Assembly (NCBI GenBank): GCA_013365365.1 | Contig: JABVXU010000015.1 | Location: 62,001-126,000 of the forward strand | From: Cruorifilaria tuberocauda | Taxonomy: Eukaryota; Nematoda; Chromadorea; Rhabditida; Onchocercidae | Direction of reading: 5' to 3' | DNA: 64,000 bases | Part shown: piece by piece, positions 1-13,351 of the stretch | Position numbering within the stretch: the stretch's first letter is position 1 | Layout: each line of letters starts with the position of its first letter | Notes under the pieces: generated by a model | Seen by the model: only the letters and a program-made list of their open reading frames with translations | Database searches by the model: none | Told to the model about the DNA's origin: nothing | Position numbers and translations under genes: made by a program

Positions 1-2723
1 ATTGCAATATACTGATGATTTCTAAAGTAATACAGAAAATCATAATATATGCAAAGACTTTTAAATGATAAAATTTTATTAGTTCAGAGTAAGAGATCCT
101 TTATTCACGAAAAATTGAGATAGTTTAAGATTTTACTTATTCTATAATATTAATGTTTATAATATTTGCTCATTCTATAATAACTATAATATTAATCTAA
201 GATAATTTGTTTCATTCCAAAAAAACATAAGAAACTACAGAAGTTTTTTACCAAAGAATAATGCACTAACTTCCTCGCTATTTCGCTGAATAAAGAAGAG
301 GGATGAACAGCTAGTCCAGCTTTAAAATCGCGTATGAAATTAGCGAAAATATTATTCAATGGTCCATTAAATGGATCCAAAGATAAATATACATGTGGTA
401 CCTGTAACTGCACCGTAATCTAACAAAAATTGATGAAGACATCGAATCTTCCCTAAATTAAATGGAAAAGTATGTATAACCATTCTTCAGAATGTGAGAT
501 TTACTTATTTTTTGGTAAATCTGAAAAAAAAAAATCAAGCTCCAATACACTGAATAACTAATTTACTAAAAAGTAAAAAAAATCTAGATTTATTAGAAAA
601 AAAGTAGGAGACTAAAAATTTTCAAATAAATTGCTAATTTCTGAACATACCTACCCTAAAAAAGATACGTGACGGATTTTTCGCTATTTGAAAAATTTAC
701 GCTTTAGTTCAATTTCTCTCACCTCGCTTTATATATTATAGTTGTCCCATAAAGCAGTTCTTATCAACAAAATTAATTTTCTAAATGTTATTCAGTAGTT
801 TGGCACCTTGAAACAATTGAAGAAATAATTGATTCTTACCTATAATTCTGATAAAGTTATCCATAATTTCAAATTCCCTAATGTTAATACACATCAATTG
901 GTTTAAGCAACAGTATTTGACACTGCCTATTCTCACAAAAACACTATGTTTTCATTTAGGAAATGGGAAGACGAATCTCGATGATTTACGACATTTGCTT
1001 TCAGTGTTTTTTTGAATTCTACTTTTGGCAATAAATTATTCTTAGCAACCAGAAATAAGAAATACTGGTCTGTTTATTCCAATAACACTGCTCAGACTGT
1101 AATAAAAAGAATGGTAGTATGCTTTTATTGAGCCTTAATGAAACGTTATGAGTACCGACAACAATAAGAATGATTTCTCTAAGATAAAGATCAGAGAAGT
1201 CTTAGCAAAATAATAGCCAAAAAACTTAAATGTAGTACCTGAACTTGCTTGTCGCCAATTAAAACTTCACTCTGTATGAGTTCTATGTTGTCTTCCTTAC
1301 CAACCAAATTGATATACACACCAAGAGTGTGAGTATGAAGAAGGCACTGGGTTATCGAATTAAAAAAACATGTGTTTCCAAGATTAGCGAGGCCCTATAT
1401 AAACATTTTCGATCGACTTTAAAACTACACCAAAAACTTTAGATCACTTCCAGAAATTTAAAAAAAAATTTGAGATGGATGTGTTAAAAAAGTAAATATT
1501 TGTGCATAAAATCTCCAATGAATCAAATATTAGGAAATAAATTAATTTCACAAACCTTTATTGGCAGCAATGTTTTCCTTTCAATATTTTTCATTTTACT
1601 TTCTACTAAATACTTTTCGCTACTAATCCCATTCTTTTTCGAATCAACTTCAATAATTGAAGAATTTCTTTTCGTGTTGCCACTTTTCATTGACTGAGAT
1701 TCTGATGGATTAGTCTTCAGCTTTGGTTTTATGAAGGAGTTATAATCGTTAAGGAAAGCTTTTATTGAACCAGCTTCTTCTTCAGCAACATCAATTCTTT
1801 TTTCACAGCTGAAGCACCTGAAGCTAAGAATATCTTTAAAATTAATGATTTAATTCTAAGATCGAAGGACTTTCGTTATTTCATAGCATTAACAGGGGAA
1901 ATCTTCTAAAATTACTTTTTTTTAAAAAATGTAGCAATAATTAAATTTTAACAGTAGAAGAATCACCTAGAATCTCTTCTTACTAAGCACATATGTCAAT
2001 GCATTGCTCTGCAATATATGATCGTAAACATGAAAAAACAAAAAATAAATACAAAATGCAAAGGAAATCATGTTGTTTTCAAATTTTGAATATGCAAAAG
2101 TCACCGAAATTGTTTGCCTTCCACGGCAAAAAAAAGTGGATGTTGCGTACCAGTACGCAATGCTTTGAAGTGATTTAAAGTGTGATTTTTTTCATCGCAG
2201 CCCGAGTAACTGCAAGTGACACATATCCATACCTTCAATAACACAATATGTCGGCTAGGAAACCAACGATATGAATTTTGCATGCAATTTTAGCTAAAGA
2301 ATAAGTACAGTCACAATTCAGTCTATCTTACTCCATAAAAATGAATGGAAAAACAAACCGAAGGCCGCTGTTCGGGTGGGTCAAGCCTTGCGCAGTCTTC
2401 GCAATAATTAATTGCCACTTTTTTCTTGAAATTTTTCACTTTTTTTCTCAAATTTGCAACTTTAAATAATCCCTTTTTGTTCTTGTGTGGGCATTCTACA
2501 TCCTGTTGTGCTTCCGTATCTGAAAAGCAAAAATAATATAACAATATTTTGCTGTAAATGACCAAAGAAATTCAGTGGAAAAACTTACTAGAGAAATACG
2601 TTATTCCCAAATCTTACTTCACGATTACGAAATGAAAAACATACCGCTACATTCGACTTCTCGACCAGCAGTTGGAATGGGTTCCTGTACCACTTCAGAG
2701 GAACGTTGAACGCCCTCAAACAT
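1..2723 (-). CDS. USP16/USP45-like ubiquitin carboxyl-terminal hydrolase (5' part; 3' end beyond window)
   Basis: Deubiquitinating cysteine protease. Six exons are readable: 2723-2645, 2519-2359, 2232-2105, 1817-1556, 1394-1239 and 419-252; all join in phase and give 318 N-terminal residues. Residues about 36-125 form a zf-UBP ubiquitin-binding zinc finger, seen as ECPH, NYCEDC, WICVTC and RCFSC motifs with several His between them. A polar linker of about 80 residues follows, then the catalytic Cys box GLANLGNTCFFN (residues 211-222, nucleophile C219, oxyanion N214). The last exon reads FNGPLNNIFANFIRDF and matches the USP16/45 segment before the QQDSQEL box. The His box must lie left of position 1. 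The start is the first ATG of exon 1, in a short polar leader; an upstream start cannot be excluded. USP16 and USP45 of vertebrates act on ubiquitinated histone H2A and on ERCC1 respectively; which role applies here is not shown. It is divergent from ags-3. Confidence 0.9.
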
Positions 2724-3344
2724 GCGATCCTCTACCGTTTAAGGCCTGCTATCGAGTTTTCAATGTTATTTGAAATATTTTTTTAGATGTTTAAATTTTA
2801 TTAAGATACCATCGCTAAAATAATTTGTGTACATTGATGAAAGAGTAGACAACATGCATAGTAATTTAATGTAATCTTCCCACCTCTCACCAGCAGTATC
2901 CCAATCTCTAAATCAACAATGACTAAATACCTGCTTAGAAAGAACCAGCTTAGAAATAACTCCCGCAAAGTTGCATGCTGTGTTGCATGCACCGAAAGTT
3001 GTTGCATTGCGTTCCGTATCTTAAACCACCGATCAATTGGCGCCACCATTGAGAACGTATGTTGGTCCGTGTTGCGCGTGAAGGATGTGTAATGTGCGTC
3101 CAACAAAGATCTAGAATGGGTAATATGACTCATGAGAGTATATAGGATGGAGTGGATTATCATTTGCCTTTTTAATTACTAAAATATTTAATCTTGTAGC
3201 GCTTTACATCGTTTTAAATTTCTGACATTAGATCTGTTTTACTCAATTATTTGGATGCATTTGTTTATGCGAAAAGTATCATTGAAAAGCTTTTCTTTTA
3301 GGTAAGTGAAACAATTGTTGCAAAACGTATAGAAAGGAGTGCAG
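2724..3344. promoter_or_regulatory. Shared intergenic region between divergent USP and ags-3 genes
   Basis: About 620 bp separate the two head-to-head start codons, so promoters for both genes should lie here. A pyrimidine-rich acceptor (ttttcttttag, AG at 3300-3301) sits 44 bp before the ags-3 ATG and is a candidate spliced-leader trans-splice site. An open frame on the minus strand (2801-3163) has no recognisable protein features. Confidence 0.45.
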
Positions 3345-6300
3345 ATGAGTGTATCACTGGCAGTGGAAGGTATGGATGCCTTGGCGCTTGCCCAAGAGGG
3401 TGAACGGTTATGCCGCGAGAACAGCATGAAAGCAGGTTTAAAACTGATCACTTTCATCGTGCTTCTTAGCCATACGTTCAATTGTTTTGTTTAGTAATCC
3501 AAGTACTAAGTAATGTAGAGTAAACGTTGCAAGATTTTTCCTTAATTGCCCTAATACCGTCTAAGATGACTAGTCCATGTGATGTGTAAATCTTATTAAA
3601 AAATATTTTATTAAGTAAAGCAGCGGAGCACGTGCATTTTAATTTTGAAATTTGATCGTGGTGTTATTTCTATTACTTTATCATTTAGGGAATTTAGATG
3701 CTACTTGCACTGTGGTAGAATCTTTAAGTGTGTAGTTATTGCTTTGAGAAAGTATTCGCGATTTTCTCACTATTTTTTTCGAAGACGATAGCAATTAATA
3801 TGTGTTTGATTGATTATATATATAAAAAATCTGCAGGAATCAAGTACCTGGAAATGGCTTTGCATAAAAAAATCAATCTTGGAGGACGCAGTTTAGAAGC
3901 ATTGTCCGCAATTTATTCTCAACTAGGAAATGCCTATTTTGTGTTGCGTATTTTCGACAAAGCACTCGAATATCATCGACATGATTTGGAAACTGCCAAG
4001 TAAGGCTATGGTAACATATTTCTCACCTCTGTTCGCAGTGTACGACATAATCTATGCAAAGTTAATACATTATGACATTATGCTATCATCCATTTTTAGA
4101 TTGCTTAATGATCGTTCTGGGCTTGCGAAAGCGCATAGTAATATAGCAAATACCTACAAAGCTTTGGGTGATTTTGATAGTGCTTATGAACATGCTGTTT
4201 CACATTTGCGATTAGCACAAGAACTTAATGATAAAGTAAGTGTTATATTGCCTCCTGCACAATAGCTGTTGTGGAAGATGACATTATTTCATTTGTTTTT
4301 TGTCTCACAGACTGTAATTAAATTTGTATTTTATGCTAGAAATGAATTGTCAGACATAACTGTTTCATATTTGCGACAACACATAGTGATATGTTTTGCA
4401 TGCTTTTCCGATCCCCTGTAGTTACATCCGATACATTTTTTTGATTAGTTTGATCATTTAAAATAAGGTTTATCATGATCGTTGTTTTTTTCGTTTTTTC
4501 CAATTGTTTTGTTTAGTAATCCAAGTAGTAAATAATGTAGAGTAAACTTTGCAAGATTTTTTCCTTGTCTTAATGTGCTTTATATGCCTAAATTCTTTTC
4601 AGGAGTGTGAAGCTGGAGCTCTTTATAATGTAGCATCTGTTTATCATTGTAGAGCGAAGACAATTATTCATGCATCAGAACCTCTTGATAAATCTGGACT
4701 TCTTACAGCTAGTGATATGACAGCAACCTCTCAGCTTCAAGCTGCTATAAATTGTTATTTGTAAATATTTATCGTACTAAGTTATAATGAAGGACGGTGC
4801 TATGAAAATCTATTTGTTATTTCCTCACTCCATACACTCCTTTGCATTTTCTCTATCATTTAAGTTTTGGTGGTTCCTTCAAATATATGGATAATCGTAG
4901 ATATGAAGATCTTGCTTTTGTTATATCTGATTTATCAAAAAAACGGAAATTTGGTTTCTATAAAGCCAAAATATATTCCTTTTTTTCAGTGGTACTACAG
5001 ACAAATAATTTTGTACCTAATAATTTTTCCTATTCCAGACAAAATCTTCACATAGTTGAAAATATGAAAGATTTCGTTGCGTGTGGTAGAACATATGGAA
5101 ATATTGGTAACAGCTACTATATGCTGGGTGATTACGCAACTGCTGTTTATTATCACAATAAAGTAAGCGTACCATTCATCAAAAGGGTATCAGAATTCTG
5201 CTTATAGTTACTATGTGGATGCAAAAAATTTTATTCGGAATTAGGGATATTTTCCTTTCAAGTTTCTTTCATGTCATTATTCTGATAGTTAACAGAAAAC
5301 GATTAAATAAGTACTAAACATTTATTTGAAGGGAATGGTTTTTACTAACTTCATCATTCCTAATTCTCATGGTGTAAAGCAAGTTTAATTCTTCCAAAAT
5401 TGTTCGATGAAGCAAACTTTTCCTTTAATGAGTGAAATATCTTGTAGCGATTGGATATTGCTCGACAGTATGGTGATCGTGCAGCAATGCGACGTGCCTA
5501 CACAAACCTTGGAAATGCGCATATTTTCCTTTCAGAAACGGCAAAAGCCCTAGAATATTATCGGTATTTTCTTAAATAATATTATTTATCGATTTCTGTT
5601 ATTGGTAATAAACTAAGATAACATTACAGTTATAACCTTGAACGGGATTAATTTGGAGATTGCTTTTGTGTTTTTCACATATTAATTTGCATTACAGTTA
5701 TAGCTATTATATTTAACTGATAATTTATTTTTGCTACTATAATAAAAATTCTTTAGCTTAGCGCTGTCAGTTGCAGCGGAATCACATGATGAAGTGACAG
5801 AAGCACAGTGCTGTTTCAATGTCGGCAATGGTGCAGCTATATGTGGCGATCATATAACAGGTTTGTCTAAATACTTATTTCAAAAGCTTTTTTATCGATA
5901 AACGCGGGATAATGTTTTCTATATTACTAGTAGTGTCATACAGAAGTAATGGAATACAAATGATTTCCCATTTGTACAAAGTTAAGATTTGTCTTTTCCT
6001 TTATGAATAATTGTTAGTGTGAGTGAGTTGATTACATTTCAGCAGTAGAATATCACACTCGATATTTGAAGCTTGTTAGGAATTTGGGTGATCGTGCTGC
6101 AGAGTTTCGTGCATGTGCAGCGTTAGCAACAGATTTTCGAAAACAGGGAATAATGGGAAAAGCCATTTATTTCTATGTACTTCAAGGACATTTATCAGTT
6201 GAGGTTCATTTTTATGGTTTATTTATCAATGCAATTGAAATTTCCTCGAACTTTGTCATAATTTTTTTACCAGTTGAAAATGCTTTACATATTAGTTGGA

Positions 6301-9300
6301 CAAGAAGGTTGGTAACCGTCCAGTTATAATTAATTTAAAATTTTGCAGGTGCATACTGATTTTTCTTTATTAGCTGTTTTTATAAAATAAAAAAATACTC
6401 TGTAAAATTTATGAGACGGATCTGCAAGACTGTAAGCAATGCTATATCTTTCGTGTACTTTTTCAAAATTCTTTATAAATTTAGTAACATATTTTTCAAC
6501 ACAATTTTTATTAAAAATGCATATTTAGAATGCATTCTCTTTGATAAACCATCGGTAGTGAAACTGAGGTAGGAGAACTGTTTGAAAACGAGGACGTTAT
6601 ATTAATATAAGTAATATGCCGCTATGAATCTTCTCTTAAATTTCTACAAGAAGGAAATATTTTTATTTTTGTGGAAAGATGATATAAAACATAAATTAGA
6701 GCAATGATGAAATAGTATTTCCTCAGAAACTGTCGCACTCGGATGTATGTCGTTCTTGGTGTAATTTATCAAAACGTAAATAATATATTTTATTTGAAGA
6801 AATGAATACGTGATATTTTATTCACGAGACAAAATATACGGATGAAGCTGTATAGCAATCGGAGTGACGAGATACTCCACTCTATTGAATTTCGACTTAT
6901 AGTGACTTGATTTTTTCCTCAGTATTCACAGTAGAACTGGGATATAGTTGACCATCCTCATGTAATTGTCAACTACTTTTGAATTTTGGAATAAAGTTTT
7001 AACTCTCAATTTTGATCTTGTTAGACTTTTAATGGGTTTCCACATTTATAGTGAAAAATTTATACTAATATATAAAAAATAAAATTTTAGCCTAATGCAG
7101 CAATGAATTATAGATGTTCAAGCATTGTATATAATTGTCTCACTTATTTTTTTTTCATGCATCTTTTTGTGCGTTTTTATGATATAAGTGGTTAATAATG
7201 CAATTTTATTCATAAGGGACATCTTAATAATATCTATTAGTTTTTCCTGAATTCATGTGTAGTAAATCAAATGCTTTATAAGGTTCGATTCCAATACAGT
7301 AATGAGAGACGTAAATTGAATTGTTCATTACTGTGCTGCATTCCTTTTCTCAGTGTCTTTTCTCAGTCAGAAACATGTAAATTATTATCAAAGTTCTTTA
7401 AACATTTTTTTTTGCCTGCTATTCAGAAATTCATCAGGCGATGTTTGATAATTAGTGACGGGGAAATTCCTATTCCTGCGTGAGTGTGTATGGGTTTTAA
7501 CAGATGTAATAGTGATATGTAATGTAAAGATTTTGAAAATTCCTAATTTTTAATGAATAAGAATTCTCCGTTTGATTCAAATTGATACTTGATACATTTG
7601 TCTATTTTTGCAAGTTCAGATAAGTTTCCGAAGCATGTATAAAGTTTTTGATTTCAAAGAATATAAACAAGTGTGATTTCCATCTCTCCTTCGTAACTGA
7701 TTACTCCCTTTGTATTTTCTCGTTTTGTTAAACAAAATTTTTAAATATGTTCATCATTTTCCTTAAAATTATATTTTTTTTTTGCAAGCTATCATAGATT
7801 GGAAGAGCTGAGGACCGTCATTTGCTTCAACAATTTATCTATTTATATTGCTTTTAATTAACATAGATAATGAAGGTAACCTTACATTTAAGTTCTTCTA
7901 AACTTATAAATAAAAAAAGATATCATTAATCGTTTTTTTATGATTAACTTATTGCATCATTATTAGATCGATTGATCATTCATTCGGTCTGTGCATGCAA
8001 TACAGTGAACTTATCCCATTCTTAAAAACAGTGGTAGTTAGAAATGGCAATTTTGCACAAATATAAGTGAATTCGAATCATTCGTATTTAACGCTGATGT
8101 AGATTACTGACAGATCTAATGAAAAGGAAACTGGACTTCTCCTTATCAAGAATGCAGTCACGAAATTAAGATTAAATGATAAGTTTTTTGTGGTAATTGC
8201 AGGCAGGCGATCAGGGGAATGAGGAAAGCGTTCGTGGTTCACTGGAAGATCTTCTGAAATCAATCAAGAAATGGCCTGTAAAGGAAATTAGTGATTTAGG
8301 AATGGATTCATCCGGTGATCCTGAACCACACGACGAGTCAGATTTGAACGTGTTCTTAAAAAAATTACTTTGCAAATCAGAGTTGAACTCTGACCTCACT
8401 CATGAATTACTTAATGATTCAACGGTCACAGCTATCGATAAGCAGGTACTTTGTTAAATATTATCAAAATAGTTAGAAAATAAGATTTAGCTCTTGCGCA
8501 GATGTAAAGTTAATGAATGTAGAAATTGAGCTACTTTTGGTTCGGTATTATTCTGAGAACTAGAGGTGACTTATCTAATCACATGAATCAAAATACATTT
8601 GAATAAAATATTAATAGCACTTTTTGAATTCGATTAAAATGCTATTTCTTTATAGCATATCTAAACAATTCTCACAAATATTTACTCTTTTTATGCATTT
8701 TAATAAGACAAGATCACTATGATTCAAATATAGGTTATAAGTATGCACTTGTTTTTTTGTGCGAGAGGTGTGCATCAGGTTATCGATAAGTTTTTTGCGA
8801 AAAGTTAGATTGTTCGATTTGAAATGTTGCTTTCCATACATCGGTTTCTGTTTCAAAGCACAGCACATTATTTCCGTTTTTCCTACATTTTATTAAATAC
8901 GATCCATAAATCCGGAATAATGATTGTTTCCACCTATGTGACTTGTAACTTTCAAAGCCAATTTTTTTTTTTGAATATAATAGATTAATAATTTTTCTAT
9001 TCATCAGTCAATATTTAGAAACATATTCAATAAAAATCGGCAGAGGGATTATTAGGTTGAATGTTTGTTTAAATCAAATAGGCCGAAATTTAATTTACTG
9101 GCTGTAAGCAAATTTTAATAATAAATTTATTACAGTTGAAATGATTCTTTTTTCTATTAACTTAGTTTAATTTAAGTCGGTTGAAGCTTGATTATTGCAT
9201 ATAGCCACATGATATATGTCAAATATTTATATCATACACAAAAAATAATTTATCTTATAGAATCTGTTACATTCCCTATTATAAACTTAATAAATATATG

Positions 9301-11382
9301 GAGGAACAGATTTTATTGAATTTAACTTTAGAATCGTTTTGATTTCTTCCAGGATCATATTTGTATGCATATTTTGCTTCATTTTGCAAAATTCATTTAT
9401 TTTAAATAGTACTTCAGACGGCTCAATTTACGAATTATAACGATGATTTCTTTGAAATGATTTCACGCATACAGTCAAAACGACTCAACGACCAGCGTTG
9501 TGATCCTATCATACTAAGCGATTTAACGAATCATTCAAAGAGCGTCACTCGACAGTCGGATACGATCGCTTGCAATCCGGGTTGAGCATTTTTTTGAGTT
9601 CTCTTTAAAAGATGACATGATAAAACAATGATCTGGAATTATTATGAAAGATCTGCGTTTAAAAATTAAAATTTGACAAATATAAGGGTTGAAATTTTGC
9701 TAATATAAAAGTCTACATTCTACTGTTTTCAATTTATTGATTGAAATTCATCTCTTATTAAAATTATATGGATTGGCAGAACATTATATGTTGTATATTA
9801 TTCATAAAATTACTTCAAAAGAGGGGTGTAGAGGGAGTAAAAGAGGGAGTACAAATTAATGCAAACAAATACAAGAATGGGAAAATTTTTTTAATGACAA
9901 AATGAATAATTATTTATAATAATGGGTTTTGTGTTCTCTTTGTTTTCTGCTTTTAATCTTCCATTCATTTTGTTATGTATATGTTGTGTTGTTGTGGTTG
10001 TGGATAGGTGAAACTTTTATTAGTTGTAATAAGATTTAATGTAAAAAAGTTTTAAAAAAATAGCTCCACCTTTTATGCACTTTCTTGTGAAATTGCTATA
10101 TCTTTTTGTTTTACAGTGTGGTTTGTATGCTTGTTTTAATTTTATGATTTTTGTTAGAAAACGAGACACGTTTTGGACGGAGATATCGATTATCAGCACT
10201 TTTTGGACGTGTTAGAAAAGCAGCAAGACGGCAAAGCTTACTGATGTCTGCGTCATTTTTTCCTTCTACAACTTCGACACCTCGAATTGGTCTTTCTTCG
10301 ATAAAACAACAACTACTTGCTGACAACAGTGATCGTTTGCGTAATAGATCACCTACAGCGTGTGCAACAGCGTCATGTTTACAAGGTTTCTCTTCGGATA
10401 CAGTAACCGTGGATGGCAGTGGCGATGTATTTGTACACTCCGATATATCACAGGCAACCGATTCGCCGGAATTCCGAATTCCGGTTGCACCACCTCGAAA
10501 CCGAGGTGGTTGTAATCGAGTTATCTCATTGAATTCTGTTGCTTCAGGACGAAAAAGTTGGTTATTTATGCTCTAGTTCTGTTCTCTTTTCACTTTATGT
10601 TCAGCTTCAAGTTTTTCGGCATGTATTTTCAGTTCTGTTTTGGTAGAATTATTCGTATATATTTTTATTTTGCAGCACCTTTTTGCAGAATTTTTCTTTT
10701 CGATTATTTCCTGTATACATTATTCTTTTTATTTAAAAGAATGAGGAATGAAAGTGCTTTGCTATGAGAGTACTTTCTTTACTTTTATTAAATGAATTGT
10801 TTTAGGAAAACCAGAATTTCGGAGAATTAGAATTCCTTGTTAAATTTTCTAAAATATAGCGCTTGGGTTAGGTCATATTTTTGCTGTCTCTGTATTATAG
10901 ATGGTGCCGAAGGAATGCTTGATTTAATAGCTAGTTTGCAAGGTCGCCGAATGGAAGAACAACGGGCGCATCTAAACGTTCATTCGGAAGCAATATCTTT
11001 GTCAGTTAATGATAATGTGAAGGACAATAATAATAGGTACTTAACTTCTTTATTTTTGGCGCTTTTGTACGCATTTTATTATCTGATAACAAATTGATAC
11101 TTCAAATCTTTTGAAAAAGTTTGAATTTATTGTATAGATAGGTCGTATTATTAATGAAATTTTAGTATGGAGCAGTCAACGCCATCACCGCCATCACGAT
11201 CTGAAGATGCTGGTAGCTTGTACGAGATGGTAATTCGAAGTCAAAGGGATCGCTTGGACGAACAGCGAAGTGAGTTACCGAGATCCATGCCAGTAGAAGA
11301 TGTCTCACAAATCGTCATGTCAATGCAAAAAGGGCGTATTGAAACTCAACGTGCTATGCTGAGCTCAGCTTCTGAAAACTGA
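3345..11382 (+). CDS. ags-3: AGS-3/LGN/Pins-type G-protein signalling modulator (GPSM; TPR + GoLoco)
   Basis: Receptor-independent regulator of heterotrimeric G proteins. TPRs bind Mud/LIN-5/NuMA-type or Inscuteable-type partners and GoLoco motifs hold Galpha-i/o-GDP, linking cortical polarity to spindle forces and signalling. Thirteen exons join in phase: 3345-3435, 3837-3999, 4100-4235, 4603-4760, 5039-5162, 5448-5563, 5757-5860, 6043-6203, 8203-8445, 9418-9580, 10158-10556, 10901-11036, 11166-11382; 736 aa. Residues about 1-350 carry LGN-like TPRs (SAIYSQLGNAYF, NIGNSYYMLGDY, YTNLGNAHIF). An acidic linker follows. Four GoLoco motifs sit at about 441-459, 623-641, 681-699 and 709-727, each with the Gln-xx-Arg...Gln-Arg core (for example FFEMISRIQSKRLNDQR). 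Between motifs 1 and 2 lies a basic, Ser/Thr-rich insert. The start fits LGN (EGERLCRENSMKAG). The donor of exon 8 (GAG/gttcat) is weak; the 2 kb intron after it could hide a small exon. The symbol follows the C. elegans orthologue. Confidence 0.92.
3479..3543 (+). repeat. Intronic direct repeat, copy 1 (ags-3 intron 1)
   Basis: About 65 bp that recur at 4501-4566 in the same orientation with three substitutions and one single-base indel. Both copies begin caattgttttgtttagtaat and end in a T-run followed by cctt. No coding frame or hairpin is obvious. Confidence 0.85.
4501..4566 (+). repeat. Intronic direct repeat, copy 2 (ags-3 intron 3)
   Basis: Second copy of the 65 bp element at 3479-3543, about 95% identical. 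It ends about 35 bp before the exon 4 acceptor, whereas copy 1 starts shortly after the exon 1 donor. Confidence 0.85.
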
Positions 11383-13351
11383 TTAACATTAGAGTTCAGT
11401 ATTTCGTACACTTAATTTTTTATATCTTTCATCGCTTTTCCATGAGGGAAAAAAGGATCTGATTTTTCTTCATAATTATACTTCTTATACGGAAGCTTGA
11501 ATGTTTTTAAAAACGTTTCTACATTTTGCTTTTCTTCTACTCGTCACTGCTAGTTTCTTATTTCTATAAGCCGTTCAAGATAGACATTGGGAAACATTTA
11601 GAAAAAACTAAAACCTTTAATAGAAACTAACTGTGTAGTTATTCTATATAGTTATATTTATACATCGCAACTTGTTTTCTGCAACAAAACTGATTAATTC
11701 AATTTCTGATCTTTTCTTTGCATCAAATTTATTTGGAATGACGCGAGATGATTTTTGTGTGCTTGTTATCTAACCGTGTTCATTTTCACTTTTCCCGAAC
11801 TTTTATCATTTCATCTTTCTGGGAAGGTCACGCTTAATTTTTTATGCGTATTGAAATGATAGGAGGCGAGGGATAATTTTGAAATTTGTTTTTTTTTTTT
11901 CGAGATAATACTATCCAGTTATATATCATAATTGCGAGTGATAAAAAATGCGATTAATCCTGGTGATATTTAGTTGGGGAAATTCACCTTCTGCGCTTTG
12001 CGGTATGTTCTTATATATTGTCTAACTTTTCGATGCATTTCGATGCTTTTTTACGTGGTGATATGCATAATGTAATATTTATTTCTTAATGAATTTGGAG
12101 AGAATTGGATGGTAAAAGAGTATACGCGATTGCGTATTGTCGCGTGGAATAAATCTCTGACAAGAATAAATTTTTTAGTGCAGAATTATAGAATTACAAG
12201 TAACAGTATACTAAGTAGTCTTTACTATTTCGAGTACTTGCTTCAAATCTACTAGTTTAGTTTGCAATATTTTGAAGGTCATTACAGAGCTGTACAACGG
12301 GACTTCGATTTTTTGAAATTTATAGCTGTAAATTTTCAAGAATTGATTTAATAAAAAACTGCTTAACTGCTTTTACTCACATTTCTTTTTTCTTTTATAG
12401 TAGAGTTTTTGAATTTAATCTTTTTAATTTGTTTTCCGTTAAGTCATATTATTCTAATGGAATAAATATGCATTTATCCGGATGTATTAGATGCTGGAGA
12501 ATGTTTTCTTGCTTCTCACACTTATTGTAATAAACATTATTTTTTATTTTGAGAAACATTTTTTGTTCTGCTGTGAACTTTTCTTTCATGTGATTATGAA
12601 GTATGGCTTGGAATGATTGTTATCTATGGTCGTTGCTTGCACAGTATACCAGTAGTAAATTTTTCTTACTCATTATATCAGTGATTACTAAAGATTTATG
12701 AATATTAAAGTCCTAATTATTCCTTGTAATCGTTGCTGTAGAATTGATTCAGTGGTATAGATATTTCTTGCAAATTAACTCATTTAAATTTAATCTATTG
12801 AACTTATTACCTTTTTCAGTTATTTTCGTTTCGGCATTTTTTCATAAATATCAATATATGCTTGAATTTTAATGTAGAATAAAGATTTAACTGTTTCGAC
12901 TAAAATCCGCCGGTATGCTGCAACGAGTAAGGCAACAGCGCTGCTATAGTGGAAGGGAGTAGGAACAGCGGGAACAAACTAAGACGCAAGTTAAGATTCA
13001 AGTAGGTGGTTGTCTTCTAACGGATGTTTGGTGCGGCGCAGTTGGTATTTTTGTTCGAGTTCGGGGGGGGGGAGGTGATAGCTGAGCTTTAATTTGAGAC
13101 AAAGCTTTGGCTCTATTAGCTGACCAGTTAGAGTTGGTAATAACATTCTTCATTATAGTACACTTCCATTCATTCCATCCAAGTTTTCAGCAGCGCTTGT
13201 AGGCTGGACCTTTTAAGAGTGTTTTTTGGTTCCAATTCTACGTTTTTTGCCTGTAATGGATATGTAATATAATTAGCTGTGTGGAAGAGAAGGACACAAG
13301 AGAGATGGATGAATTTAAATTTTGTAGCTTATTTTAGCTAATGGTACAATC
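11383..13351. other. Intergenic region, ags-3 to exportin-5
   Basis: About 2 kb without a coding exon I can support. It is AT-rich, except 12900-13080, which is clearly richer in G and C and ends in a run of ten G (13063-13072). That part is the most likely promoter or 5' leader region of the exportin gene. A candidate trans-splice acceptor (attttag, AG at 13336-13337) precedes the exportin ATG by 14 bp. Confidence 0.5.

Noticed and set aside
2801..3163. 120-codon minus-strand open frame upstream of the USP gene
   Set aside because: No motif, biased composition typical of random frames, and it lies in the shared promoter region.
13030..13072. Possible tRNA (ggttcgag-like words) before exportin-5
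   Set aside because: The stems do not form and the G-run breaks any T-arm.
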